NCBI GenBank assembly: GCA_028821395.1
Contig: JAPPGP010000119.1
Coordinates: forward strand, 1 to 64,000
DNA from: Defluviicoccus sp.
Lineage (GTDB): Bacteria; Pseudomonadota; Alphaproteobacteria; MPNO01
Length of the DNA: 64,000 nt
Reading direction: 5' to 3'
Every line of letters starts with the position of its first letter. The first letter of the stretch is position 1. The notes under the pieces are model-generated. The model was not told where the DNA came from, made no database searches, and worked only from the letters and a program-made list of their open reading frames with translations. Of the stretch, positions 43,777-52,974 are shown piece after piece. The translations under genes and the position numbers were made by a program.

Positions 43777-44802
43777 ATGGGCTACAAGGTTGCCGTCGCC
43801 GGCGCGACCGGCGCGGTCGGGCGCGAGATTCTGCAATGTCTCGCCGAGCGCGCCTTTCCGGTCGACGAGCTGGCCGCGCTCGCCTCGGAGCGCTCGGTCG
43901 GTCGCGAGGTCTCGTTCGGCGAGGACGACGTTCTGCCGGTCGGCGATCTCGCCGGCTTCGATTTCGCGGGCTGCGACATCGCGCTGTTCTCGCCGGGGGC
44001 CAAGGTGTCGGCCGTGCATGCGCCGCGCGCCGCCAAGGCGGGCTGCGTGGTGGTCGACAACACGTCCCGATTCCGCATGGACCCCGACGTGCCGCTGGTG
44101 GTGCCGGAGATCAACCCGCATGCGCTCGCGGCGCTGAAGCGCAACATCGTCGCCAACCCCAACTGCTCGACCATCCAGATGGTGATGGCGCTCAAGCCGC
44201 TGCACGACCTCGCCACGGTGCGCCGCGTCGTGGTCGCCACCTACCAGTCGGTCTCCGGTTCCGGCAAGTCGGCGATGGACGAGCTGTTCAACCAGACCCG
44301 CGGGATCTACGTCAACGAGCAGGTGAAGAACGAGCAATTCACCAAGCAGATTGCCTTCAACGTGATCCCCCATTGCGACGCCTTCATGGAGGACGGGGAG
44401 ACCCGGGAGGAGTGGAAGATGGCGGTCGAGACGCGCAAGATCCTCGATCCCGGCATCAAGGTGACGGCGAGTTGCGTCCGCGTGCCGGTCTTCGTCGGTC
44501 ACGGAGAGGCGGTCAACGCCGAGTTCGCGCGTCCGATCGAGGTCGAGGCCGCGCGGGAGGCACTGTCGGAGATGCCGGGAGTCGTGGTCGTCGACCACCG
44601 CGCCGACGAGGGCTACGTGACGCCCGCCGAGTGCGCCGGCGAGGACCAGGTCTATGTCAGCCGCATCCGCCGGGACCCGACGGTCGAGCACGGGCTGAGC
44701 TTCTGGGTGGTGTCCGACAATCTGCGCAAGGGGGCGGCGCTGAACGCAGTGCAGATCGCCGAGCTACTGACCGGTTCGCGCGCGGCGCTGCCCGCGGCCT
44801 GA
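43777..44802 (+). CDS. asd: Aspartate-semialdehyde dehydrogenase
   Basis: 341 residues from the ATG at 43777, with GGGAGAGGG upstream. The NADP motif 'VAVAGATGAVGREIL', the catalytic Cys in 'IVANPNCSTIQMVMALKPLHD', and the His in 'RVPVFVGHGEAVN' are present. It makes aspartate semialdehyde for lysine, threonine, methionine and diaminopimelate. The position after the leu genes is conserved in alphaproteobacteria, although here dctPQM is inserted on the other strand. Confidence 0.97.
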   Translation: MGYKVAVAGATGAVGREILQCLAERAFPVDELAALASERSVGREVSFGEDDVLPVGDLAGFDFAGCDIALFSPGAKVSAVHAPRAAKAGCVVVDNTSRFRMDPDVPLVVPEINPHALAALKRNIVANPNCSTIQMVMALKPLHDLATVRRVVVATYQSVSGSGKSAMDELFNQTRGIYVNEQVKNEQFTKQIAFNVIPHCDAFMEDGETREEWKMAVETRKILDPGIKVTASCVRVPVFVGHGEAVNAEFARPIEVEAAREALSEMPGVVVVDHRADEGYVTPAECAGEDQVYVSRIRRDPTVEHGLSFWVVSDNLRKGAALNAVQIAELLTGSRAALPAA

Positions 44803-44819
44803 AGACCAGGGAGGAGAGA

Positions 44820-45107
44820 ATGGTCGTCGAGATCGCCACGATTTTCGTCAACCCCGACGACGAGGCCGCCTTCGTCGAGGGGTTCGCAGCCGGCGCCGAC
44901 ATCCTGCGCCGCCAGAAGGGCTGCCGGCAGATGCGCTGGGGAAGGCGGGTCGAGCCCGAGCTCGCCTACATGATCGCGGTCGAGTGGGACCGAATCGAGG
45001 ACCATTTCGCCTTCCGCGAGACCGAGGATTACAAGACATTCGGGTCGAAGTTCCGCGACTGTCTCGCCAAGCCGCCGGAGGTCTTCCATTTCGAGCCGCG
45101 CGGCTAG
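44820..45107 (+). CDS. Antibiotic-biosynthesis-monooxygenase-like (ABM fold) protein
   Basis: 95 residues from the ATG at 44820, with GGAGGAGA immediately upstream. 'MVVEIATIFVNPDDEAAFVEGFAAGADILRRQKGCRQMRWGRRVE' and 'WDRIEDHFAFRETEDYKTF' are the ferredoxin-like ABM dimer fold. Members are quinol monooxygenases, heme-degrading enzymes, or stress proteins of unknown role. It is 17 bases after asd and probably co-transcribed with it. Confidence 0.78.
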   Translation: MVVEIATIFVNPDDEAAFVEGFAAGADILRRQKGCRQMRWGRRVEPELAYMIAVEWDRIEDHFAFRETEDYKTFGSKFRDCLAKPPEVFHFEPRG

Positions 45108-45198
45108 GCGCATTCTGGAACCCGCGCAACCGCCGCGCGACCGTATCGCCGGCATCCTGCTGGCGGCGTCGCTGCCGCTGCTGGTCGCCGGGCTGGTC

Positions 45199-45585
45199 AT
45201 GCCGGCGCTCTCGGTCACCCGCTTCGTGGTATTCGGCGAGACCTATTCGATTCTCGACGGCGTGCTCGCCTTCTGGTCGGACGGGCGCTACGCGCTGTTC
45301 GCGCTGGTGTTCCCGTTCTCGGTGGTGCTGCCGCTGGGCAAGGTGGCGATCGGGATCTGGGCCTGGCTGGCGGCGGCACCCGAGCGGTCGTTGCCCGGCC
45401 GGCTGCTGAAGGCCGCCGCCCGGGTCTCGCGCTGGTCGATGCTCGACGTCTGCATCGTGGCGCTGCTGGTCGTGGCGCTGGAAGGCAGCCTGCTGACCAC
45501 CGCCGACATCCACGCCGGGCTGCTGCTGTTCGCCGTGGGCGTCGCCGTCTCAACCGTCGCGACCTATCGCCTGGTGCAGCGCTAG
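45199..45585 (+). CDS. PqiA-domain membrane protein (true start probably upstream)
   Basis: 128 residues from the only ATG. The family match runs further upstream in the same frame: 'AGILLAASLPLLVAGLVMPALSVTRFVVFGETYSILDG', whose hydrophobic part is the first membrane span. Between an in-frame TGA near 44971 and 45199 there is no ATG, GTG or TTG. The real start may therefore be a rare codon, such as ATT at 45112 or CTG at 45115, directly after the preceding stop. PqiA proteins act in lipid transport or envelope stress. Its 3' end overlaps the convergent molybdenum hydroxylase by 36 bases. Confidence 0.75.
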   Translation: MPALSVTRFVVFGETYSILDGVLAFWSDGRYALFALVFPFSVVLPLGKVAIGIWAWLAAAPERSLPGRLLKAAARVSRWSMLDVCIVALLVVALEGSLLTTADIHAGLLLFAVGVAVSTVATYRLVQR

Positions 45586-47874
45586 CATGGCCGGGGAGAT
45601 CGGCACGCGTGCCGGCGCCGCCCAGCCCATGGCGCGGGCGACGGCGTTCCAGATCGCCGCGGGCGGCGCGATGGTGGCGCTCTCGCCGACGCCGCGGATA
45701 CCGAGCGGGTTGGTGGGAGACGGGGTGTCTTGCTCAACCAGCCGTGGGACCGGCGCGCCGTCGGCGACCGGCGCGAGATAGTCGGCCAGCGTCAGGGTGA
45801 GCGGCTGGCCGTCGGGCGCGAACTTCATCTCGGTCAGCAGCGCGTTGGCGATGCCCTCGAGCGCCCCGCCCGCGACTTGGCCGCGGACGATCGCCGGGTT
45901 GAGCGCCCGGCCGATATCGTGGCCCACCGTGTAATCCAGGATCTCGACCGAGCCGGTCTCCGGGTCCACCGCCACCCGCGCCGCATGCACGGAATAGGCG
46001 AGCGTCGCCGGCTCGTCGGCACGCCAGACGGTCGCCGCTTCGAGCCCCGCGGCGCCGTCGAACAGCGCCCCGCCCGGGGCGACGGCGCGCGCCGCGTCGC
46101 CGATCCCGAGCCCGCTATCGGTCCCGTCGCGCCGCAGGATGCGGCCGGCGGCGATGTCTAGCCCGGCGGGGTTGTCCTGTAGCAGCCGCGCGGCGATCGC
46201 GAGAATCCGGGCCCGCAGCGTCTTCGCCGCCTCCAGCACCGCGCTGCCCCCCATGATCGCACCCCGGCTCGCGAAGGCGCCGCGGCCGAAGGGAAGCAGC
46301 GCCGTGTCGCCGAGCGCGACCGAGACGCGCCCGATATCGGCGCCCAGCGCATCGGCCGCGATCTGGGCGAAAATCGTCGCCTGCCCCTGCCCCTGCGAGC
46401 TCATCCCCGAGGCAATGCAAACCTCTCCCGAAGGGCCGATGCGGATGGACGCGGACTCGAAGTTGACGACGCCCGAGACATCGACCCCGCCCGCCAGGCC
46501 CCAGGCCGTCCGCACCCCGCCGGGCCGGGTCTCGACCGCCTCGCCGTATCCGCTCTCCGCCCGCACCCGGTCGAGAAGCGCCGGGAAGTCGCCGCCGAGA
46601 AAGGCGAACCCGGCGCCGCCGAACCCGGTTCCCGTCGCATGGGGCAGGTCGTCGGGCCGTACCAGGTTGCGCCGCCTGAGCCGGGCGGCGTCCATGCCGA
46701 GCGCGCCGGCGGCGCGGTCGACCAGGGTCTCGATGGCGAGCGCCGCCTCGGGCTGGCCGGCGCCGCGATAGGTCGCCGCCGGCGTGTTGTTGGTGCCGAC
46801 CGCCAGCACCTCGACCGAGAAATCCGGGATCCGGTAGGCGCCCGGGATCAGCGCGCCGCACAACTCCGCCGTCGCGATCCCGCTGGTGAACACGTAGGCC
46901 CCGACATCGAGCACGACCCGCGCGCGTAGCGCCTCGAAGGCTCCGTCGGCGGCGAGTCCGAACTCGAGCGCGACATCGATGCCGCGCGAATGGGCGGTCG
47001 CCAGCATGTTCTCGCGCCGGTCCTCGATCCACTTGACCGGGCGGCCGAGCAGGCGGCTCGCTTCGGCCAGCACGATCTCCTCGCCGTAGCAGCGCGACTT
47101 GGCGCCAAACCCGCCGCCCACGTCCTCGCAGACCACCCGGACGGCGCTCTCCGGCAGGTCGAGCAGGGTGGCGAGGTTCTCCCGCACGTTGTAATGCGCC
47201 TGGGTGGAGAGCCGGACGGTGAGATGCCCGCGCGCGCCGTCGAAATCGGCCAGCGCGCCGCGGGTCTCCAGCGGCAGCGGGATCTGCCGCGCGAAGCTGG
47301 TCTGGTGGCCGACACGCCGCGCCGCCCGGGACAGCGCGCCCGCTGCATCGCCGCGCTCGTAAGAGAAGCGAGCGGCGACGTTGCCGGTCCAGGAGTCGTG
47401 CAGCGCGGGCGCTCCCGACCGCATCGCGGCGTCGGTCCCCGCGACGGACTCCAGCGGACGGTAATCGACCTCGACCAGCGCGGTGAGATCCTCCGCCTGA
47501 TAGGGATCGTCCGCCACCAGGAGGGCGACCGGCTCGCCGACATAGCGCGCCCGACCGCGCGCGAGGACGGGTTGCCTGCCGCCCCGGATCGCCTGGTGCC
47601 AGTAGCGCACCACGAAGTCCCGGTCGGCGAAGGGGAGATCGCCGGCCGTGAGCACCAGCCGGGCGCCGGCCGCGAGCGCCGCCGAGGCTTCGATGCCGGC
47701 GATCTCGGCATGCGGGTGGGGGCTGCGGACGAAGACCCCGTGCAGCATGCGGGGGAGGTGGACGTCGTCGACGAAGCGCGCCCGGCCGCGCAGCAGCCGC
47801 TCGTCCTCCTTGCGCCCAACCGCGCTGCCGACGACCGGGGTGGCCGAGCCTTCAGATCCCTCCCGGCCGCTCAT
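45550..47874 (-). CDS. Xanthine dehydrogenase/aldehyde oxidase family molybdopterin-binding large subunit (copy 2)
   Basis: 774 residues from the ATG at 47874; the longer ORF start adds residues antisense to other coding sequence. 'KEDERLLRGRARFVDDVHLPRMLHGVFVRSPHPHA', 'VCEDVGGGFGAKSRCYGEE', 'ATYRGAGQPEAALAIETLVD' and 'GIRGVGESATI' cover the cofactor and catalytic-Glu sites. The substrate is unknown. No FAD or 2Fe-2S subunit gene is beside it. It overlaps the NTF2-like gene upstream by 23 bases, implying a joint transcript. Confidence 0.92.
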   Translation of the reverse strand: MSGREGSEGSATPVVGSAVGRKEDERLLRGRARFVDDVHLPRMLHGVFVRSPHPHAEIAGIEASAALAAGARLVLTAGDLPFADRDFVVRYWHQAIRGGRQPVLARGRARYVGEPVALLVADDPYQAEDLTALVEVDYRPLESVAGTDAAMRSGAPALHDSWTGNVAARFSYERGDAAGALSRAARRVGHQTSFARQIPLPLETRGALADFDGARGHLTVRLSTQAHYNVRENLATLLDLPESAVRVVCEDVGGGFGAKSRCYGEEIVLAEASRLLGRPVKWIEDRRENMLATAHSRGIDVALEFGLAADGAFEALRARVVLDVGAYVFTSGIATAELCGALIPGAYRIPDFSVEVLAVGTNNTPAATYRGAGQPEAALAIETLVDRAAGALGMDAARLRRRNLVRPDDLPHATGTGFGGAGFAFLGGDFPALLDRVRAESGYGEAVETRPGGVRTAWGLAGGVDVSGVVNFESASIRIGPSGEVCIASGMSSQGQGQATIFAQIAADALGADIGRVSVALGDTALLPFGRGAFASRGAIMGGSAVLEAAKTLRARILAIAARLLQDNPAGLDIAAGRILRRDGTDSGLGIGDAARAVAPGGALFDGAAGLEAATVWRADEPATLAYSVHAARVAVDPETGSVEILDYTVGHDIGRALNPAIVRGQVAGGALEGIANALLTEMKFAPDGQPLTLTLADYLAPVADGAPVPRLVEQDTPSPTNPLGIRGVGESATIAPPAAIWNAVARAMGWAAPARVPISPAMLALHQAIGRDG

Positions 47875-48313
47875 CCGCGCTCGCCTCGGAGAAATGGACG
47901 TGGACGACCCGCCAGGCCCCGTCTTCCTTGTGGAACACCATCGTCGAGCGCGAGACGAATTCGCTGTCATGCAGCGCGCTGGGGCGATCGCCCTCGCCGA
48001 CCCAGCGCAGCCGGGTCCTGCGGTGGCACCAGATCACCGCGACGTCGTCGCCGACCGTGCCGCCGATGTCGTAGGGCGTCCAGGCGCCGGTCTCAAGCTT
48101 GCCGGAGTAGAATTTCCAGAGCCGGATCCAGTGGTCGCGCCCGACATAGGTGTGGCCGTTGAGGTTGAAGAAGGTCGCCCGATCCGCGCCGCTCCAGATC
48201 CGCTCCAGCGCCCGCCAGTCGAACGAGGCGTTGGCCTCCAGATAGGCGGCGTGCAGCGCCAGCAGGGTCTCGCGGTCGGCCTCGCTGCCGCCGACCGGCC
48301 CGGCCTCGGTCAT
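47852..48313 (-). CDS. NTF2/SnoaL-like domain protein
   Basis: 153 residues from the ATG at 48313. 'ETLLALHAAYLEANASFDWRALERIWS', 'YVGRDHWIRLWKFY' and 'STMVFHKEDGAWRVVHVHFSE' form the cone-shaped NTF2/ketosteroid-isomerase fold often annotated as SnoaL-like. It may be a hydratase or isomerase, or only bind a ligand. It overlaps the molybdenum hydroxylase gene by 23 bases. Confidence 0.83.
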   Translation of the reverse strand: MTEAGPVGGSEADRETLLALHAAYLEANASFDWRALERIWSGADRATFFNLNGHTYVGRDHWIRLWKFYSGKLETGAWTPYDIGGTVGDDVAVIWCHRRTRLRWVGEGDRPSALHDSEFVSRSTMVFHKEDGAWRVVHVHFSEASADERPGGI

Positions 48314-48475
48314 CGCATCCTCCCTCGCCGTCCCGGGGCGCGGAGTGTAGGGCGCGCGCAACCGAAGTTGAAGCGGAGGCCGGTTGTCGGCGTCGGGAGG
48401 CGCACCTATAAGGGCCGGCATGGCGCGCTGGCCGAAACCGCTGAAAGCGCTCGCGACAACCGGCGAGCAGCCCCG

Positions 48476-49363
48476 GTGAGCCCTCCGATCCGTCCGCGGC
48501 GCAGCGCGCTCTACATGCCGGGCGCCAATGCGCGCGCCCTGGAGAAGGGGCGGAGCCTCCCGGCCGACGTGCTGATCATGGATCTCGAGGACAGCGTGCT
48601 GCCCGGCGCCAAGGCCGAGGCGCGGGACCGGATCGCCGGCGCGCTCGCCGAGGGCGGCTACGGCGCGCGCGAGATCGCGGTGCGAGTCAACGGCATCGGC
48701 ACGCCGTGGTTCGCGGACGACCTCGCGATGGCCGCGACCGGCGGCGCCGACGCGGTGCTGCTCCCCAAGGTGGAGGACCCGGCCACGGTCGCGCGCGCCG
48801 CCGCGACCCTGGAGGCGGCGGGCGCCCCGCCCGAGATGGGCATCTGGTGCATGCTGGAGACGCCGACGGGCATCCTCGATGCGCGGCCGATCGCGCGCGC
48901 CCATCCCCGCATGGCGGCGCTCACGCTGGGCACCGCCGATCTGTCGAAGGCGCTCAACGCCGACCTCCACGCCCCGGACCGGCTGCCGCTCCTGACCCGC
49001 ATGGGGCTCTGCGTGCTCGCCGCCCGCGAGGCCGGGCTCGCGGTGCTCGATGCGCCGCATTTCGACCTCGCCGACGACGCGGGCTTCGCGCGCGCCTGCC
49101 GCCAGGGGCGGGAGTTCGGCTTCGACGGCAAGTCCTTGCTCCACCCGAAGACCATCGCCGTCGCCAACGCCGTGTTCGGCCCGTCAGCCGCCGACATCGC
49201 GTGGGCGCGGCGCATCGCCGCCGCCTGGCGCGACGCCGCCGCCGCGGGCAGGGGGGTGACGCTGGTCGACGGCAAGCTGATCGAGTCCCTCCACGTCGAG
49301 GAGGCCGAGCGCACGCTGGCGCTCGCCGACGGCGTCGCCGCGCTGGAGCGGGAGGCGGGGTAA
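48476..49363 (+). CDS. CitE-like HpcH/HpaI aldolase/citrate lyase family protein
   Basis: 295 residues from the GTG at 48476. 'RRSALYMPGANARALEKGRSLPADVLIMDLEDSVLPGAKAEARD' and 'AVRVNGIGTPWFADDL' match CitE. 'AVLLPKVEDP', 'MLETPTGILDARPIA' and 'FDGKSLLHPKTIAVAN' carry the Mg2+ and CoA-thioester sites. Standalone members cleave malyl-, citramalyl- or related CoA esters. It is divergent from the NTF2-like gene. No citrate lyase alpha or gamma subunit is nearby. Confidence 0.9.
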   Translation: MSPPIRPRRSALYMPGANARALEKGRSLPADVLIMDLEDSVLPGAKAEARDRIAGALAEGGYGAREIAVRVNGIGTPWFADDLAMAATGGADAVLLPKVEDPATVARAAATLEAAGAPPEMGIWCMLETPTGILDARPIARAHPRMAALTLGTADLSKALNADLHAPDRLPLLTRMGLCVLAAREAGLAVLDAPHFDLADDAGFARACRQGREFGFDGKSLLHPKTIAVANAVFGPSAADIAWARRIAAAWRDAAAAGRGVTLVDGKLIESLHVEEAERTLALADGVAALEREAG

Positions 49364-49423
49364 GGAGGGTCGGGTGAGCGCCGGTTCCAGCTCGGATGCG
49401 CGCGATTCCCGGGCGCTATCCGA

Positions 49424-49921
49424 TCAAGGATCGATCGCCTTGCGTGCCACGGCTACGGGCAGTGCCAGGACCAGAGGATCGACCGGCGAATCCAGAAAAC
49501 CCAAATGCCGGTAGAAGCCCGCCGCATTGCTGTCGAGAGCATGAACGAGCAACGCCCTGATCCCGGCAATTTCGGCGGCCTTCAGGGTCCGCAAGATGGC
49601 ATCGCCTACCAAGCCGCGCGCGATTCCCATGCCCTGATGGGATCTGGCGACGGCCAGACGGCCCATCAGCATCACCGGGATCGGATCGGGCATGTTGCGT
49701 CTGATCCTTCCCGGCATGTCCGGGCGCTGCGCAGAACCCGCGGCCAGACAGTAGTAGGCGGCGATAACGCTCTTGTCGCAGACGACGTAGGTGCGCGAGC
49801 CGCCCTCGCGCTCGTTCCTTAGAGCGCGGGCGATCAGCCAGGTGTCGAGGCTCGGTTGGCCGCTGTCGAAACCTGCCAATACATGATCGGCGGAGATCGG
49901 CTCCGGCCCGGTCAGCGGCAT
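49424..49921 (-). CDS. GNAT acetyltransferase toxin (TacT-like)
   Basis: 165 residues. 'FDSGQPSLDTWLIARALRNEREGGSRTYVVC' and the acetyl-CoA loop 'MLMGRLAVARSHQGMGIARGLVGDAILRTL' match GNAT toxins that acetylate aminoacyl-tRNAs. So does the C-terminal 'FYRHLGFLDSPVDPLVLALPV'. It follows the DUF1778 antitoxin by 10 bases on the same strand, the standard TacA-TacT order. Confidence 0.92.
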   Translation of the reverse strand: MPLTGPEPISADHVLAGFDSGQPSLDTWLIARALRNEREGGSRTYVVCDKSVIAAYYCLAAGSAQRPDMPGRIRRNMPDPIPVMLMGRLAVARSHQGMGIARGLVGDAILRTLKAAEIAGIRALLVHALDSNAAGFYRHLGFLDSPVDPLVLALPVAVARKAIDP

Positions 49922-49931
49922 GACCGGACGG

Positions 49932-50216
49932 TCACCTGTCCCAGGGCGGTGGGGTGTTCAGCGTGCGGCGCAGTTCTTCGCTCGGCTCGGCCGGCGCATC
50001 GAGCATGGCCTCGAAAGCCGCGTATGACGCTTCGTCGAGGACGAACAGGCGCTGGTCGAGCAACACGTTCTCCGAGGCTTCGCGCATCGTGTCGAGGACG
50101 AACTCGGTGCGCGATTTGCCAAGGCGCTTCGCAGCGCGGTCGATCAGCGCCTTCTGTTCCGCCGAGGCGCGCAGATTGATCGTTTGGCTCTGCTGGACTC
50201 GCTCTGGAACCGCCAT
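49932..50216 (-). CDS. DUF1778-family antitoxin (TacA-like)
   Basis: 94 residues from the ATG at 50216; the ORF-track start adds sequence that contains the promoter. 'QTINLRASAEQKALIDRAAKRLGKSRTEFVLDTM' is the ribbon-helix-helix of DUF1778. 'FVLDEASYAAFEAMLDAPAEPSEELRRTL' is the toxin-binding tail. It represses its own promoter with TacT. Confidence 0.92.
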   Translation of the reverse strand: MAVPERVQQSQTINLRASAEQKALIDRAAKRLGKSRTEFVLDTMREASENVLLDQRLFVLDEASYAAFEAMLDAPAEPSEELRRTLNTPPPWDR

Positions 50217-50253
50217 GGGAGGCCTCGCATCATGTCCTTGTGTAACTACGATG

Positions 50254-50282
50254 TATATACGAACGGTTCGGCCCAGCGTCAA
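50254..50282 (-). promoter_or_regulatory. Promoter and operator of the DUF1778-GNAT module
   Basis: On the minus strand TTGACG (50277-50282) and TATATA (50254-50259) are 17 bases apart. The palindrome CGAAC-G-GTTCG (50260-50270) fills the spacer next to the -10 box and is a likely antitoxin operator. Confidence 0.7.
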
Positions 50283-50328
50283 CCGATATCCGCCTGCCAA
50301 CCGTCCAACCCCCGCTCGCCCACCCAAT

Positions 50329-50357
50329 TTGACTTGCCCCCGATCCCGGTCTAAACC
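50329..50357 (+). promoter_or_regulatory. Candidate promoter of sdhCDAB
   Basis: TTGACT (50329-50334) lies 17 bases before a weak TAAACC (50352-50357), about 30 bases before the sdhC ATG. The -35 box is good and the -10 box poor, so this is tentative. Confidence 0.35.
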
Positions 50358-50387
50358 GGGCCGCCGCCTCCAGCAGGGTCAGCGTCG

Positions 50388-50786
50388 ATGAGCAACCGGG
50401 ACAGGCCGCTCTCGCCCCATCTCCAGGTCTACCGGCCGCAGATTACCTCGGTGCTGTCGATCGCCCACCGCGCGAGCGGGGTCGTGCTGGCGGCGGGGCT
50501 GGTCCTGCTGCTGTGGTGGCTCGCCGCGGCGGCGTCGGGGGGGGACGCGTTCGCCACCGTGCAGGAAGCCGCCGGGTCGTTTCTCGGCCGGCTGTTCCTG
50601 TTCGGCTGGACCTTCGCGCTGTTCTACCATCTGTGCAACGGCATACGGCACCTGTTCTGGGATATGGGGCGGGGCTTCGAGCTCGCCACCGTCTCGCTGA
50701 CCGGCTGGCTGGCGTTGGGCGGCGCGGCACTCTTGACCGGGCTCTCCTGGGTGCTCGCCTACGCCGCCATGGGGGCGTTTCGATGA
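50388..50786 (+). CDS. sdhC: Succinate dehydrogenase cytochrome b556 subunit
   Basis: 132 residues with three membrane segments. 'RPLSPHLQVYRPQITSVLSIAHRASGVVLA' is the SdhC signature with quinone-site Ser/Arg residues, and 'LFYHLCNGIRHLFWDMGRGF' holds the heme-ligand His. It anchors complex II and reduces ubiquinone. Its stop overlaps sdhD (ATGA). Confidence 0.96.
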   Translation: MSNRDRPLSPHLQVYRPQITSVLSIAHRASGVVLAAGLVLLLWWLAAAASGGDAFATVQEAAGSFLGRLFLFGWTFALFYHLCNGIRHLFWDMGRGFELATVSLTGWLALGGAALLTGLSWVLAYAAMGAFR

Positions 50787-51163
50787 GCCTGCGCACGCCG
50801 CTCGGCCGGGCACGCGGGCTCGGCTCGGCCAAGGAGGGGACCGCGCACTGGTGGGCGCAGCGCCTCACCGCCATCGCCCTGGTCCCGCTGGTGCTCTGGT
50901 TCGCGGTCTCGCTGATCATGCTGACCGGAGCCGACCACGAGACGGTGACCGCGTGGCTCCGCAACCCCGCCGCGGCGGTGTTCATGCTGCTGCTGATCCT
51001 TGCCGGGTTCCACCACGCCCAGCTCGGTATGCAGGTGGTGATCGAGGACTACGTGCACACGGAATGGCTCAAGGTCACCTTGGTAACGGCGGTCAAGTTC
51101 GGCGCGGTCGCGCTCGGTATCGGCGCCGCCTTCTCGGTCCTCAAGCTGGCGCTCGGAGGCTGA
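50783..51163 (+). CDS. sdhD: Succinate dehydrogenase hydrophobic membrane anchor subunit
   Basis: 126 residues from the ATG overlapping the sdhC stop; the longer ORF is a shadow. '[26 protein letters not shown]' and '[22 protein letters not shown]' are typical of alphaproteobacterial SdhD, with the second heme His and the quinone-site Tyr. It has three membrane segments. Confidence 0.95.
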   Translation: MSLRTPLGRARGLGSAKEGTAHWWAQRLTAIALVPLVLWFAVSLIMLTGADHETVTAWLRNPAAAVFMLLLILAGFHHAQLGMQVVIEDYVHTEWLKVTLVTAVKFGAVALGIGAAFSVLKLALGG

Positions 51164-51167
51164 ACCG

Positions 51168-52961
51168 GTGACCGGAGCCTATGAGATCGTCGACCACAGC
51201 TACGACGTGGTGGTGATCGGCGCCGGCGGGGCGGGGCTGCGCGCGACCTTCGGCATGGCGGTCAAGGGGCTCAAGACCGCCTGCATCACCAAGGTCTTCC
51301 CGACCCGCAGCCACACCGTCGCCGCCCAGGGCGGGATCTCCGCGGCGCTCGGCAATATGAGCGAGGACGACTGGCGCTGGCATTTCTACGACACCGTCAA
51401 GGGGGCCGACTGGCTGGGCGACCAGGACGCCATCGAATACATGTGCCGCGAGGCGATCCCGGCGGTGATCGAGCTCGAACATTACGGCGTGCCGTTCTCG
51501 CGCACCCCGGAGGGCAAGATCTACCAGCGCCCGTTCGGCGGCATGACGACGCGCTACGGCGAGGGGCCGCCGGCAAGGCGCACCGCCGCCGCAGCCGACC
51601 GGACGGGGCATGCGATCCTGCACACGCTGTATCAGCAGTCGCTGCGCCACGACGCGGAGTTCTTCATCGAGTATTTCGCGCTCGACCTGATCGTCGACGA
51701 CGCGGGCGCGGTGCGCGGGGTGATGGCGTGGAACCTCGACGACGGCACCATCCACCGCTTCCAGGCGCAGATGACGGTGATCGCGACCGGCGGGTACGGG
51801 CGGTCCTATTTCGCCTGCACCGGGGCGCACACCCAGACCGGCGACGGCAATGCGATGGTGCTGAGGGCCGGGCTGCCGCTCGAGGACATGGAGTTCATCC
51901 AGTTCCACCCGACCGGGATCTACGGCGCCGGCTGCCTGATCACCGAGGGGGTGCGGGGCGAGGGCGGCTATCTCACCAACGCCGCGGGCGAGCGCTTCAT
52001 GGAGCGCTACGCCCCCAACGTGAAGGACCTCGCCTCGCGCGACGTGGTCTCGCGCGCGATGACGATGGAGATGCGCGAGGGGCGCGGCGTCGGCGAGCAC
52101 GGCGACCACATCCATCTCCATATCGAGCATCTCGACGCCAGGGTGATCGCCGAGCGCCTGCCCGGCATCTCGGAGACCGCCAAGATCTTCGCCGGCGTCG
52201 ACGTGACCCGCGAGCCGGTGCCGGTGCTGCCGACCGTCCACTACAACATGGGCGGCGTGCCGACCAACCATCTGGGCGAGGCACGCGCGCCGGCCAACGG
52301 CGCGGTCGAGGCGACCGTGCCGGGGCTGATGGCGATCGGCGAGGCGGCCTGCGTCTCGGTGCACGGCGCGAACCGGCTGGGCTCGAACTCGCTTTTGGAC
52401 CTCGTCGTGTTCGGCCGCGCTGCGGCCAATCGCTGCATCGACATCCTGGAGCCCGGCGCGTCGAAGCCGCCGCTCCCCGCCGATGCCGGGGAGAGCGCGC
52501 TGGCGCGGCTCGATTCCCGGCGCCACGCCGAAGGCGGCACCCCCTGCGCCGCGCTCCGCCTCGAAATGCAGCAGATCATGCAGAGCCACTGCGCGGTGTT
52601 CCGCACCGGCGAGATCCTGGGCCGGGGCAAGGCGAAGCTCAGGCAGGTATGGGACGGACGCGCCGACATGACGGTGTCCGACCGCTCGATGATCTGGAAC
52701 TCCGATTTGGTCGAGGCGCTCGAATTCGACAACCTGCTCGCCCAGTCGGTGGTCAGCGTCGACGCCGCGCTCGACCGCGAGGAGAGCCGCGGCGCGCATG
52801 CCCGCGAGGATTTTCCGGAGCGCGACGACGAGAGCTGGATGAAGCACACGCTGATCTGGCTCGACGAGGACGGACGGTCGCGCATGGAGTACCGGCCGGT
52901 GCACACCAACACGATGACCAACGAGGTCCAGGCGGTGCCGCCGCAGGACCGCGTCTACTGA
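51168..52961 (+). CDS. sdhA: Succinate dehydrogenase flavoprotein subunit
   Basis: 597 residues from a GTG 4 bases after sdhD. '[19 protein letters not shown]' binds FAD, and '[19 protein letters not shown]' contains the flavinylated His. '[27 protein letters not shown]' and '[19 protein letters not shown]' form the succinate site. It oxidises succinate to fumarate in the TCA cycle. Confidence 0.98.
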   Translation: MTGAYEIVDHSYDVVVIGAGGAGLRATFGMAVKGLKTACITKVFPTRSHTVAAQGGISAALGNMSEDDWRWHFYDTVKGADWLGDQDAIEYMCREAIPAVIELEHYGVPFSRTPEGKIYQRPFGGMTTRYGEGPPARRTAAAADRTGHAILHTLYQQSLRHDAEFFIEYFALDLIVDDAGAVRGVMAWNLDDGTIHRFQAQMTVIATGGYGRSYFACTGAHTQTGDGNAMVLRAGLPLEDMEFIQFHPTGIYGAGCLITEGVRGEGGYLTNAAGERFMERYAPNVKDLASRDVVSRAMTMEMREGRGVGEHGDHIHLHIEHLDARVIAERLPGISETAKIFAGVDVTREPVPVLPTVHYNMGGVPTNHLGEARAPANGAVEATVPGLMAIGEAACVSVHGANRLGSNSLLDLVVFGRAAANRCIDILEPGASKPPLPADAGESALARLDSRRHAEGGTPCAALRLEMQQIMQSHCAVFRTGEILGRGKAKLRQVWDGRADMTVSDRSMIWNSDLVEALEFDNLLAQSVVSVDAALDREESRGAHAREDFPERDDESWMKHTLIWLDEDGRSRMEYRPVHTNTMTNEVQAVPPQDRVY

Positions 52962-52974
52962 TCCCGGAGTCGTC

